64,000 nt of DNA from Zygnema cylindricum (taxonomy: Eukaryota; Streptophyta; Zygnematophyceae; Zygnematales; Zygnemataceae): contig JBBHKE010001395.1 of the NCBI GenBank assembly GCA_037447655.1, positions 1-64,000 on the forward strand, in the 5' to 3' direction. The position numbers and the translations under genes are program-made. This document shows positions 22,951-34,560 of this stretch, in pieces. The notes beneath the pieces are model-generated. The model searched no databases and was not told the origin of the DNA. It worked only from the letters and a program-made list of their open reading frames with translations. Every line of letters starts with the position of its first letter. Within the stretch, counting starts at the first letter, position 1.

Positions 22951-25900
22951 CTGCTCAAATGGCCGACGAATGAAAATAATAAATACTTCAGCAACGCTTC
23001 AAAATCCAGAAGAAAAGTCTTAGATAGCATTTTGAAGGATAGAATGCTTACATGTGAAAGCAGGTGAAAAGCCAACTTTTTTCTTCTACAAAGAAACGTG
23101 TAAAGCAATTGAAAAGGTTATATTGTAATATTTATTTAAAAAGCGATAAACACTAAATCAGTTAAATGTCGCTTGATCCGCTTTCGAACGCCAGTAATTT
23201 TTTCGTCCAGCAACCATTCTGCAATAGTGGTTTATGAAGTTGATATAAAATGTGGGTTTGTAATGTGTCTTAGAATTCAAAAAGGCTCAATTGTCGGAAG
23301 GACGATGGAGTACCTCCAGCCAATAGGTTGTCACTTAAATATCTACGAAATCCTTATCCCCCGGCTTCCCACACACATTAAATTTAATTTAAGTTGAAGG
23401 GTTTTCACTACTGCAATATTCAATATATTTCTCCCCAAAATAATGACAAATTCATATAACCAACAGCGCCTTGCCTATATAAGGAGAACTCAAACTTTTG
23501 CAAAATATTTCAAAACACTAAGACAAAAAAAACGTTTCCATATATTTTTCACCCCCTTCTAAACTCACACGTTTATATTTTTAATCATATAGACATTTTA
23601 TAAGCAAATTAATGGCACATGGATTGAAATCATTTTATTTTATCATACTAGTTTTTCGTTCTCGAAACCCGTAGCCCCTCCCTTCCCCCATCACCCTTAG
23701 GCTCGGCCACATTCCTATCCAAGCACTTCCATTGGGAACTCCATTTGCTCAATTTTGGAAGTCGCAAAGCGTCACAGAATTAGTTTTTTCAAATGAAGTG
23801 GGTCTTACAATTCGTCGAGTGCTATGTTACCGATGGACGATGGAACGCTTCCAGTAAGCTGGTTGTTATTTAAATATCTGTGCACCCCGTAGCCCGAGAG
23901 CTCCCAATATGGTCTTATAAACAATACCAGGAACAAGTGTAATTATAAAAATTATAAAATATGCGTTTTTCGTAAACAACATCAATCTCACGTTGCACTT
24001 GCACGAGCAATAGACGGGTATTGAAAATTGCTCTCAGTTGCTATTGAAACTCGCAACCATAAAAAATCAAGGATTTTATTCCTTTGGGGAAAAAAAAACC
24101 AAAGTAGCTACTTTTTCAAAGATAATTTTTCCACCGAGTAACTACAAAAATAGAATTTGATTCACTCAATAGTTCATAATGATATTTGATTTCGTCAAAT
24201 CCCTTGTCCCTCCCCTCACCTGTTCACCTAGCCACCGCGCTCGCTACTGCTTCCCCCCCCCCACCACCCCTAAACCCACCCCCACCCGATCCCCCACTCC
24301 CAGCCCTACCCTCACACAACCCGCATTTCACCCTCACCCTCACCGTTACAAACACCCCTTTCAATACTACCTTACTCATTGGAATTAGACCTTCAAGATT
24401 GACATAATGCATTTATTCCAACACAAAGTGTCTTACAGATTCCGGAGGCATTTGAGTTTTTCGATGGATTCTGGAATGCTTCCACTCAACTCTCAACTTG
24501 TTGGTGTATAGATATCTGTCACATCCCCCATCTCCTCCTATCCCACAAACCTTGTATTTAATATCGGTCACATTTTGACACTAATAAACAATGGAGTATG
24601 ATTTTCCCCAAACACATCACAGTTTGATTTTGCTTTCGCAACTTTTTTGAGCTACTTTTTTATCTCCAACATTGTACTTGCCAAAGACATATTTTTAAAA
24701 TTGATTCCCAGCCGCTTTGAGACACACCCCCTTGTAGCCGCTCACCCTTTTACAAAATCAGAATTAAGATTTTGGAAAATATTAATAAGGGTTTCACATT
24801 TTCAAACGTAGTAATTTTCCGTCGACAAATTACAATCGGGAAGACTTCAAACATTCGTCTTCATCGAATACGATAAGTAAGCAACTTGAACGATATTATG
24901 TAGTATGATTTGGTTGCTTCATATCCATTCCACCTCTCACATCCCAATTGCACCTGTCCGCAAATTCCTTACTCTCAAAATTATTTTAATTAACATCAAA
25001 GTTTAAATCTTCACATAAATTTGTATTCATGTATTGACTTACAATCTGTTGAGGTTTTTCATCTGATCGACGGACGACGGAATGCTTCCCTTCAATTGGT
25101 TTGTCCCTAAATCTTTGTGACCCCTCACAATAGCCTCATAGACAGTATCAGTCGCTTTTTTACGACAAAAAAATTTAGAACATGATTTTTTCCGAAACAC
25201 ATCAGCATTAACCAGCATCACACATTCCATGTCAAAAACACTTAAGATCCGAATTGTTTTTGGCTACTCCTCCAACAAATACACCCCTATTTTTCTCTCG
25301 TCCCCAACTAAGATCAACATCGTCAGTTTTTGGAAGTAGAAAATGTACTAATTCATATTCTTGGACATTGAAATTTGGCAACAAATTTCAGTTACAAAAC
25401 ATATTTGTTATAACTTAAAATCTTTAATATTTATGAAGCAATGCAGTTACGAAACTGAAAAAAGCTTAATGTTACTGATCGAACATATGTAACATGAAAA
25501 AATTTCTACCTTCAACATCCTTTTAGGCCCCAAGCGCCCAATCACAAATTATATTTTATCTCATAACCAATGCTTCAAATTAATTAAACATGTAATTTTG
25601 TGATGTATCTTACAATAATTCGAGGGATGTCAGCTGCCATAAGGATGTCGGAATGCTTCCATTTAACTTGTTGCCACCAAGTTCTCTGTTACAACATCCA
25701 CACATTCCCCACATGTCCAGAGGATATAAAACTAATGCCAACAGAAAGTTTACATAAAAAATTGGGGAAGTTAACATAATTTTGATGAGTGAGACATGTT
25801 ATTACTAACATCGAAAAAACGTATAATCTCAACAAATTTCCAAATGCTCCTAAAAAATGAGACTCAACCCATCTTTTGTCACCCCACCCTCCTCACCCCA

Positions 25901-28900
25901 CCCGTCCGCCCGCCCCATTTTACCTTCTTTGAAGTGGATATTAGAATAATAAAATAGATTCAACAAAGGTTTAAGACAACACATAAATGAAAAATCATTT
26001 CTAGCTCTAAAATACTTTCCCTTGGTTGTTAAATCGTCTATTCATTTTGTCTATTCGTGTATTCGTGAAGAAGCGACTTACAACGAAACGAGGGCTTTTA
26101 GTTGACTGATGGACGACGGAATGTTTCCACTCAATTTCATGTAAGCTAGATTTCTGCGACACCTCACATCCCCTCCCCAATGGCTCCCAAACGCCTTTAA
26201 GCCAAGCATGATTGCAATTTCACACTAAACAAAAATAATTCAAGACTCTTGTCTTGACAAACACATTAGCACAAAATTAACATTTAATTTACCAACAACA
26301 TTAGAATAAGCATTAGCATCAGCACTGATAACATTACTGTGGACATTAGCGATAGCGTTAGCGTTACAATTTGCATTGACATTATGATTTTCATCAGCGT
26401 AACCAATAGCGTTCCCATCAGCTTTAGGATAAGCATTTGGATTATCATTAACTTTGAGATAAGTATGACCATTGGCAATAAAAGTAACATTTAAGCTAGC
26501 ATTAGCATCAACTGTAGCGTTAGCAATTGCATTTTGATGAACTTACACTCTGATGAACAATGGAATTATCACTGAGATTTACTGAGATGGGCATTAGCAG
26601 TAGCACTAACATTAAGCTTCACGTATATATTACCAACAACAATAGAATGATTGTTAGCATATAATGCATTAGTATTACGATAGATATTCGGATTAGCATT
26701 GGCATTAGCATGACCATCACCATTAAGATTAGTTTTAGAATTAGCATTAAGATTATGTTCAACATAATTATTGGCATTAGAATCGACAATAGCATTAAAT
26801 CCACCGTTAACTTTAGCATATGCATTGAAGATAAAATTAGGAAGATTTGGGATCAAGATTTGCATTAGGAATAAAATCAGCATTAGGTGTAACATACGGA
26901 TTAGCGATATGATTAAACATTATATCGATATCAATATTCGCTTTAACAAGAACTTCAAAATGAGTATTAGAATCAGCAATAGTAACACTACTATGGGCGT
27001 TGACATTAGCGTTCGCATTAAGATTAGCATAGGCATAAACATTAGCATAACCCATAGCGTTCACATTTGCTTTTGCATAAACATGACCAACAATAACATT
27101 CAAACTAGCATTAGCTTTCCCATCAACCATACCAATTGCATTAGGATGAACAATAGCATTACCGCTAGGATGGGCATGCAAAGTAACAACAACAAAAGAA
27201 TTAGCGTCAAGTTTGCCAGTGAAAATAAAATTAGCCTTAGCATTGACTGGCATTAGCATTATAATTGGAATGATTTGACTAACTTTTTTAAAGAAATTTT
27301 TGTTCTTGTCACTTACAAACTGGTGAGGTTTTTGATTTGACCGATGGACGACGGAATGATTCCTTCCAATTGGTTGTTCTCTAGACCCCTGTGACACCTC
27401 GCATTGTCACCCCTCTAATGAGCTCATAAACGGTATCAATCGCATTTTTACGATAAAAAGCTTTAAAATGTGATTTTTTGCGAAACAAATAACTATTCGG
27501 ATTATCCAACATTGCACTTGACTGTTAAATTCCGAATTGTTTTCGGCTACTAAAACAAATACACCCCTTTTTTTCTCTCATCCCCGTCTAAGATCAAAAA
27601 TCGTCATTTTTTTGAACTAGAAAAATGTTCTGATTCATATTCTTATACATATATTCTTAGAAATATTCTTAGACATACTGAAATTCGCAAAAAAAATAAA
27701 ATTACAAAACATATTTGTTACAACTTCAAATATGTAAAATTTATTGAACTATGCAGTTACGAAACTGAAAAAAAACCTAATGTTTCTCATTGAACTTTTG
27801 TAAATTTAAAACCATTCCACCTTCCACATCCCCAAGTAGCCTTTGGCGCCAAGCTCCCACTCACAAACTGTATCGTATTCCATCACCAATGCTTCAAAAA
27901 AAAATAAACATGTAATTTTATGATGTATCTTACAAAAAATTTCGAGGGATGCCAGTTGCCATATGGATGTCGGAATGCTTCCAATCAACTTGTTGTCACC
28001 AAGATCTCTGTTTAAACATCCACACGGTGCCCACGCGTCCAAACAACATATAGTTAACACCAATATAAACCTTACATAAAAACAAACACGGTCATTAAAA
28101 TTGGGCAAGTTAATATATTTTTAGTGATTGGTACACGTTATTACCAACATTGAAATAATGTATTATCTCAATAAATTTTCAAATACTCCGAAAAAATTTG
28201 CCTCGACTCATCGTTCGTCACCCCAACCCCGTCGACTCCCCCTCCTCTCATTCGCGCCCCAGATGAAGTAGATATTAGAATAATAGAATAACGTTTAAAA
28301 AAGGTTTGACACCCAACACATAAATTAGAAACAATTCCTAGTTCTAAAAAAATTTCCTTGCCAAATTGAATCGCCAATCTTGTTGATTTATGTATTCATG
28401 GAGAAGTACCTTACAAAGAACGTAGGGCTTTTAGTTGACCGATGGACGGTGGAATGTTTCCACTCAAATTATTGTAGTACAAACTTCTGCGACACCTCGC
28501 ATCCCCTCCCAAGAAGCTCCGAAATGCCTTTAAGCCAAGAATGATTGCAATTTCACACTAAAAAAAATATATATATATATTGTTGTCTTCACATACATAT
28601 TACCGCAAGATAGCCCAGGTTATATTCCACCTTTTTTCAAAGATATGTTTCACCATAAATGTTCATCCAATCGAAATGCTTATCTTATTCAGTTTTAGAC
28701 ATAGGTGTCGTATTCATGGTCATGCGCTATCTTTTATTAACGCATTCGATAGTTTGGGATATGTATTTTTGAAATATAGAATTAGGAATAGGAATAGCAT
28801 TTGGGTAAACGGTAACAATTATGAAGAATTTGTGTCAACACTAGCGATTTCAAAAGCACTTTAATTACCAATAGAATTAGCATTAGGATAGAATCAGGAT

Positions 28901-31523
28901 TAGCGTTATGATTAAGAATAAAAATCGGAATTTACGTGGACATTAGCGAGAGCGTCAACATTACAATTAGCATTGAAAATATGATTTTTCATTAGAGTAG
29001 CCTATAGCGTTCCCACCAGCTTTAGGATAAGTATTCCGATTAGCGTTAACATTGAGATAAGCATGACCATTAGCAATAACAGTAAAATTCAAACTAGCAT
29101 TAGCTTCAGTTGTAGTGTAAGCAAGCAATTGCATTCGGATGAACATTGGAATACGTACTGGGATGGGCATATTAAGTGTATGAAAATTGGGATTAATTTA
29201 AATATTGCCAACGACAGTGAAATGAGCGTCAAGTGTCGGCATTATCTTTAATATAACGATAAGCATTCGAATCAGCATTCGCATTAGCATTACCATTGCC
29301 ATTAAAGGTAGTTTAAAAATTATCATTAAGATTAGGTCCAACAATAGTAGTAGCATAAGCATCACCAATAACATTAAAACCAACATTAACATTAGCATAT
29401 GCATTGAGGCTAAAATTAGGAGTAGGATTAGGATCAAGATTGGCATTAGGTGTAAAACTAACATTAGGATAAGCATTAGGATTAGACAAGTGTTAGCGAT
29501 ATAATTAAACATTAATATTTTAATCAACATCATTTTAACAATAACTTCAAGAGAGCATTGGCATCAGAAATAGTAACAATACTATGGGCATTGACATAAA
29601 CAACCGCATTATGATTAGCATGGACATTATGACGAACATTAATACAACCAATAGCGTTCACATTAGCTTTGGCATGAGCACGAGCGTTAACGATATGAAT
29701 AACATCGCATTAGCATTCGCATTAACCACAACAATTGCATTAGGATGAAAATTAATATTACCGTTAGGATGGGCATTTGAAGTATCATTAACAATAGGAT
29801 TAACATCAAAATTGCCAATGCATTAGTATTGGTTGTAGCATTAGCAATATGAGGGGCACACGGATCAGCGTCGGCATTCCCATTACCATGAGCATTTATA
29901 TTAGTTTTATAAGTGTCAAGGAAATTAGCTTGAACATCTTTATTAGCATTAGAATCACCAACAACATAAAACCAGCACAAGCATTAGCATTTTCATTGGG
30001 ATAAGGTTTCGATTAGGATTATGCTTAGAATTGACAAAAAAATTAACATCAGCATTAGTATTAACATTGGGATTAGCGCTAGACTTGGCATCCACTAAAG
30101 CTAACATTTTGACTAGCATCAGTATTGCCAATGAAGATAAAATTGGCATTAACATTTGTTGTTTTTAGAAAGCTTTAGTCCTCTGTATGCCTCTGTTGTT
30201 AGGGAGAGAGAGCTATTCAGGACTTAAGCTATATTTGGTTGAGTTCGGTTCAGTGGTTACCAAAATTAGTGTGACAGTGAAGTTGGGAGTTCACGGTTCA
30301 TTCACACTTGGGACACGCGTCGTCACTTGAGAGAAATGCGTTAGTATGTCCTCCGTGGACGTACGGAAATTCGGCAGGACCACGGGACTTCGTGAAGTTC
30401 TGTTCTACGGTGCCAAATCCTCTAATCGGACGGCTGAAAGCCGCCGCCAACAAATACTGACGAGGCGTGACTAGATCACTATCACTTTACGTTGTCTGAA
30501 CTTTGGTGTAAATATTTGGTAGAATAGAATTTTGTCTGTAGTGAATTAGTTGTTTAGTGTTGAGAATGTGGTTTATGACATACCTTGAGTACACAGGTAT
30601 ACTCACACAGGTATACTTACAGTATTTGTTGTGTAAGAATGTTATATGTACGGCTGGAATGCCTCCGTACAGCTTAGTGTAGTTTCGGTGTATAGAAGTA
30701 GGACTTAGTGAATTTGATTCATTAGGAACAAATGATATGAAAACTGTGCACTCAGTTTTATCTAATTTCATTTCTGCATATCTCACAGTTCTGTGAGCGG
30801 AATTCATTGAAATTTTGTGTGTGTGTTTTTTTGTATGTTATCTACAGTATGGTAAATATTCAAGGCAATTGGGGCTTTTTATTGAAAGTTATAGTCTGTC
30901 AAAGTTGCTTTTCAGCCATCGGTATTTGTGGAAGCTTCCCCTTTTGATTTGTTCTACGATGACTACTGCTGCATCTTCTTCATCTTCAGTGCTTCTTCAT
31001 CTTCAGTGCCAACAGTTGTCTCACAAAAACAACATTGACATCAGCATTCGTATTTCAATAAGCATTTCGATGAGCATTGCGTTGGCACTAGCATTTGTAA
31101 CATAATCATTATCATTAATATTCACTAGCATTAGCATCAACATTTGCATTATGATGAGGATTGGGATTAGGACAAGGATTGGCATTAACATTAGGATCAG
31201 CATTAGAGTTATCGTTATCATTTCATTAACACATCGGTATTGGCATTCGCATTCACATTATCAATACTAGTTGTGTAGTCATTAATGTTATTGTAGAACA
31301 CATTTTAGTTGTGTTTTAGTTTTGATATATAATATCTATTACTAGTATCATTATCGTCATCATTTTTATCTAGTTATGATATTACGACTTTTAATTTATT
31401 ATTTTGACATCATTTTCTATACGGGTCCATTCCCTCTCTCAGTGTGGACACACGTACGTCAATTTTGTGAGGTTCCCAATCTCCGGAGCAATGGTGCCCC
31501 CCAATAGTTTTTCCGCAAAATCC
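22755..31523 (-). CDS. LRR protein gene or pseudogene, one repeat per exon
   Basis: Eleven LRR-type exons lie in the same direction between 31523 and 22755. LRR exons end in TT and begin with one nucleotide of the split codon, so all introns are phase 2. The repeats follow x-L-x-x-N-x-L-x-G-x-IP-x-S-I-x-x-L, as in plant and stramenopile extracellular LRR proteins. The last exon adds a Cys-rich tail and a stop. No signal peptide, transmembrane helix, kinase, ROCO or NB-ARC domain was found in the window. Intact exons: 31452-31523 (weak donor), 28415-28486, 27317-27388, 26082-26153, 25614-25685, 23809-23877 and 22755-22950. Damaged exons: 27934-28007, 25043-25114, 24437-24515 and 23274-23342. 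Because the cassettes are phase-matched, skipping a damaged exon would keep the frame, so the gene may still be usable. The start exon is not identified. Confidence 0.6.
23274..23342 (-). pseudogene. LRR exon with lost donor site (69 nt)
   Basis: The acceptor TCGTAG is intact and 69 nt encode an LRR with core DNLLAGGTPSSFRQL. The donor reads CTAAGA where the other copies have GTAAGA. One codon shorter than the 72-nt standard, but still in frame. Confidence 0.7.
23809..23877 (-). CDS. LRR exon (69 nt, in frame)
   Basis: Acceptor GTGCACAG and donor GTAAGA are both good. It encodes an LRR with core NNQLTGSVPSSIGNIAL. It is 69 nt because one codon is missing near the 3' end; the phase is unchanged. 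Confidence 0.75.
24240..24350 (+). repeat. C-rich tract
   Basis: A stretch with runs of C up to eleven long (CCCCCCACCACCCC, CCCACCCCCACCC). The minus strand could form a G-quadruplex. It lies in an intron of the LRR gene. The proline-rich frame seen here is a composition artefact. Confidence 0.6.
24437..24515 (-). pseudogene. LRR exon with 7-nt insertion
   Basis: Acceptor GTGACAG and donor GTAAGA are intact. The exon is 79 nt, not 72, because a 7-nt partial duplication sits in the NKL-S-G part of the repeat (GTTGAGAGTTGAG). This shifts the frame if the exon is included. Confidence 0.75.
25043..25114 (-). pseudogene. LRR exon (type 1) with altered acceptor
   Basis: 72 nt encode an LRR with core NQLKGSIPSSVDQMKNL, followed by a GTAAGT donor. 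The acceptor position reads CACAA where 27317-27388 has CACAG. The same change occurs in the copy at 16409-16480, so the two damaged copies may derive from one already damaged unit. Confidence 0.75.
25614..25685 (-). CDS. LRR exon (type 2), intact
   Basis: Acceptor GTAACAG, 72 nt and donor GTAAGA. It encodes an LRR with core NKLNGSIPTSLWQLTSL. All features of the cassette are kept. Confidence 0.8.
26082..26153 (-). CDS. LRR exon (type 3), intact
   Basis: Acceptor TGTCGCAG, 72 nt and donor GTAAGT. Core MKLSGNIPSSISQLKAL. The start of this exon and its upstream intron match the gap-truncated plus-strand exon at 58095. Confidence 0.8.
26280..27260 (-). repeat. Degenerate AATGCT hexamer tract, intronic
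   Basis: On the minus strand the DNA is a run of imperfect GCTAATGTTAATGCT-type hexamers. Blocks keep a conserved order that matches 53343-54130 on the plus strand (for example a stretch around GGGAACGCTATTGGTTACGC). This shows it is an old repeated block, not a freshly slipped microsatellite. The asparagine/alanine-rich frames reflect the hexamer. Confidence 0.75.
27317..27388 (-). CDS. LRR exon (type 1), intact
   Basis: Acceptor TGTCACAG, 72 nt and donor GTAAGT. Core NQLEGIIPSSIGQIKNL. This is the intact version of the damaged copies at 16409 and 25043. Confidence 0.8.
27934..28007 (-). pseudogene. LRR exon (type 2) with 2-nt expansion
   Basis: Acceptor AAACAG and donor GTAAGA are intact. 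The core is NKLIGSIPTSIWQLASL. A T run before the donor makes the exon 74 nt, which would shift the frame of the next exon. Confidence 0.75.
28415..28486 (-). CDS. LRR exon (type 3), intact
   Basis: Acceptor TGTCGCAG, 72 nt and donor GTAAGG. Core NNLSGNIPPSIGQLKAL. Closest relative is 26082-26153. Confidence 0.8.
28860..30160 (-). repeat. Degenerate AATGCT hexamer tract, second block
   Basis: The same hexamer family as 26280-27260, again in the minus orientation, with blocks resembling both that tract and 53.3-54.9 kb. A shorter third block lies at 31030-31250. Confidence 0.7.
30621..30700 (-). pseudogene. Possible decayed LRR exon
   Basis: The minus strand contains NYTKLYGGIP, which fits N-x-x-x-L-x-G-x-IP, and a GTAAGT donor follows. 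No acceptor is placed to give a phase-2, 72-nt exon, so it is either decayed or a chance match. Confidence 0.3.
31030..31250 (-). repeat. Short AATGCT hexamer block
   Basis: Third block of the minus-strand hexamer family, between the possible LRR fragment at 30.6 kb and the LRR exon at 31.5 kb. Confidence 0.6.
31452..31523 (-). CDS. LRR exon of N-terminal type
   Basis: The acceptor GATGCAG is followed by exactly 72 open nt. It encodes an LRR with core KLLGGTIAPEIGNLTKL, typical of the first repeats in plant-like LRR domains. The next bases are GTGTCC, a weak donor at the expected place; GTACGT a few bases earlier in the exon is an alternative. It resembles 127-198. No signal-peptide exon was found to its right. 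Confidence 0.6.
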
Positions 31524-31946
31524 CTGCATCCCCTCGCCATTGGTCCCCTTTGATTTTAAATTATGATCATTAACAGTATTATTATCATCATATTTATTGT
31601 TATTATCTCATGGCACCCCCCTCCCACGGGCTGCTAAGCGGGATCCCACATTCTCTCTCGCCCCTTCCGCTCCTTTCTGTTACTTCTCTCCCATTGTTCC
31701 CCAATTTCTCCAGATCTCCTCCATCCAATCGTAATAAACACCCCAGAAAGTGCACGAAGCCTTTGAACGGATATTTAATATTGCAAAATTTTATTACGAT
31801 TTTCAACGCAAAATTCAATGCCAAAGTCAGTGCAGAAAACAGTGTGGATCTGTAAAGCACATCCTATACAATGCAAGCAGCATGTGAAACGACATGTTTG
31901 AGTGCAGAACTCAGTGTGCATTTAGTGTGCATCGAGTGCAAAAGTC

Positions 31947-32163
31947 AGTGCGGATTGAGAGTGAAATTCAGTGCGGATTGAGTGTAAAATTCAGTGCGGA
32001 TTGAGTGTGAAATTGAGTGCGGATTGTGTGTGAAATTTAGTGCGGATTGACTGTGAAATTCAGTACGGATTGAGTGCAAAATTGAGTGCGGATTGAGTGT
32101 GAAATTGAGTGCGGATTGACTGTGAAATTCAGCACGGATTGAGTTCAAAATTCAGTGTGGATT
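31947..32163 (+). repeat. 23-bp minisatellite (AGTGCGGATTGAGTGTGAAA)
   Basis: About nine and a half 23-bp units with a few substitutions each and almost no length change. It lies directly downstream of the small secreted-protein paralogue (minus strand). The corresponding flank of copy 1 (3075-3125) has only two or three AGTGCGAAATTC words, so the array expanded at this copy. Confidence 0.85.
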
Positions 32164-32245
32164 CTAAGGAACAGGAGAGAACACACTTCGGCGATGACAC
32201 CCACATTTCAACCAGGCGACCAGACTTGTCGCAGCGAAAACTGTC

Positions 32246-32591
32246 CTAGCCGCATGTGATCGCGGGGAAGTCTGCCTTGTTCGTGACGGCCCTCTTCACG
32301 GCCTCCAGCGCCGACTCTGCAGCAACATCCGTACAACAAAAGGCGAATGAGGCCTCACGGGACCGAAACAAAGAGATGTTTCGCACGTGTAGAAAATGAG
32401 AGAATACAAAAGGGTAGGGAGGGAAATAAGGAACAAGGGAGAGGTAAAAGGGAGAGGTTAAAGGGAGGGAAAAAAAGGAAGAAAAAAAACATACTGTCAG
32501 GCTCTTTCATGGCGCCAACGTAGTCTCCCATTACGAGTGCCACGTGGAGCGCTAAGATTAGTGTTGTCGCGATGACTAAAACGGTCGCCAT
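32246..32591 (-). CDS. Small putative secreted protein paralogue, C-terminus truncated
   Basis: Exon 1 is 32591-32495 (97 nt, as in copy 1), the donor is GTATGT after GACA, and the 178-nt intron ends at GTTGCTGCAG. Exon 2 runs 32316-32246, giving 55 aa. Exon 1 aligns without gaps to the copy at 3534-3630 and shares the hydrophobic segment and HVALVMGDY. Exon 2 keeps SALEAVK. A TAG appears just after ITCG. Beyond it the reading frame still shows F-R-C-D-K-S-G-R, matching FLCDDSGR of copy 1. The stop therefore removes a conserved second cysteine. It is either a pseudogene or a recently shortened protein. Confidence 0.6.
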
Positions 32592-32599
32592 GGCTGGGT

Positions 32600-34130
32600 C
32601 GACACGTCACACGAGTGAGAAGCAGAAGCCGCGAAGCAGTTGGGCTCTGCGAAGATCAGTGGAAGAGAGTAGATAGTGTTCTTTGTTTGGGAAATGGTAC
32701 CGCATTAGCTCCAAGTAATATACGGACGGTAGGCGGCTAGTACAGCCAAAAGTGCCATGTATTTGCCAAACGGCAGTACGGTTGTACGGCCGAAAGCTCC
32801 AAGTAATTTCAATGCTGCAGTACGACTGGTACAGCCTTATAATGCTGAATTTTTTATTCGCAGACGCCGGCCGAGCCTTCCGGCATTGTTTGTTTCATAG
32901 TTCAAAAGTAGGCGTTTTTATGGTACGCCTTTGGTCGGCGCCTTTATCGTAAGTTTTGTTATGGGCTTTTCATGTGATCTTCTTAGATTGCTAAATTGGT
33001 CAGCGACCGTCCGATAGTCCGAATCTGACGGTGTAAAATAAAAAATTTTGGTCCCAATGTTTTAATTAGTCCAATTTTTGGTTCGAATGTTTTAACTGGT
33101 CTGAATAGTTCCGAACAGTAGTTTCGAACAGTTCCTAATACAATATGGGTCTTAAGTGTTGTTTTTCGTGCGACTCTGGGCAATATTCCGATTCGGCACT
33201 ATACCGATTTCAACTTCACGCGAAATCGAATCGTTCCCACTATGATCCACTATATTTTTAGGGTACACTATTTTAGGTGGGTATGTGTGTCAGCGCCTCT
33301 ACTGGTGCATTATTGTAGGCGCATCTACTGGTGCATTATTGTAGGCGCATTATTGTAGTTGTCAGATTAGTCACGTGGCGCTTTGTCATTGGACAGCCAT
33401 TTACATTCTTTGCTTGCACTTAGGTTTAAGTAGTTCACTTTTCGCAATACTAGATTTATCATTCACAGAAGTGAGGAAAGAGACAAGGCTTTATTTGAAA
33501 GGGACAAATTGTCCAGAGTTACATCTTTTGTTTTTACTCCTATCTTATAATGGATTCCTAAAAGCCTTTCCTATCTCGTTTTACATGTGAATGCCTATTA
33601 CTCTCTCTCTCACTCCTACCTGGTCTAATTCCCTGCACTTCGTAACGAATCTGAGTCTGGACTTGAGTTTCCTTTGCTGGACTGTACCACCGTGATCCCA
33701 AGTTTCTCCTTGGTTACCCGAAATGGCAGACTCCGGTTTTCATTAAGGACATATTGTATGGTTTGTATACAATAGGCATATTGTATGGGCCTACTTTCAC
33801 CTACTTTTGAACTATGGTTTGTTTCTTGTGTTCGTTTTATGTGCCAAATAGTAAGTCGTGTTCAATAACCTTCAGTAAGGGGATGTGCCCATGTGTTTAA
33901 GTATCATGTTTTTTTGTCGTTTTATTACTAATTTCAATCTTCAACAATAAAATGTTATGCGGTTCCATAAATTTTTATAAACCATAGTACTTTGGACGTC
34001 ATCTTCATTCTTTGAATGTACAACAATTTTTGCTCTTTTGTACTTAGTTTGATGCTTTTTTATTTTAGTGCCACGGGCACGATTGCAGCCCATCATAAAA
34101 CTTTAACCAAGATTAAGGTCTTGTACCCAT
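32600..34130. other. Intergenic stretch with short tandem words
   Basis: TACGG words occur at 32700-32830, as upstream of the paralogue at 3.7 kb. A small direct repeat (CTACTGGTGCATTATTGTAG) lies at 33298-33360. No gene recognised. Confidence 0.4.
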
Positions 34131-34560
34131 GGAGTCTTTAACTTAGCGAACTTACTTTGTATTCTAACGAAAATTCTCCGTACACTTATTAAGCATCCCA
34201 ATGCGTAAAAACGAAATAGTTACTTAAGTCTGTAACGACTTTAAACGTCAACGGTTGACGTCTACAGTGTGTGTTGTCCCACCTTATTTGTTTTAATTAC
34301 TCGTGACGTCGCAAGTCTTTGCGTGACATTGTAGACGTCCGAACTTCACCCTGTGCCCTTTATGGTTAACGAGGATGCCTGCATGAGTGGATGCATTTTC
34401 TTTTGCGTACTCTGTCACGTCACGTTGCCTTAAAATGACATTTGCCATGAAATGACATTTAATTATTTGGGACCAATGCAAAAAAAAAATCCGTAATGGA
34501 CCCAGACGAACAAAAAAAAAAAATTCGTGTACTTTTAGAAACCTTTTTCACATGCAAAAG
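34130..34560 (+). repeat. Dispersed repeat R1, copy 1
   Basis: Matches 51768-52200 and 58199-58450 in the same order: AACTTAGCGAACTTACTTTG, then GTGACGTCGCA-GTCTTT-CGTGACATTGTAGAC, then an A run with ATCCGTA and a GTGTACTTTT end. This copy is the most diverged. No coding capacity seen, and no terminal repeats identified. Confidence 0.6.
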
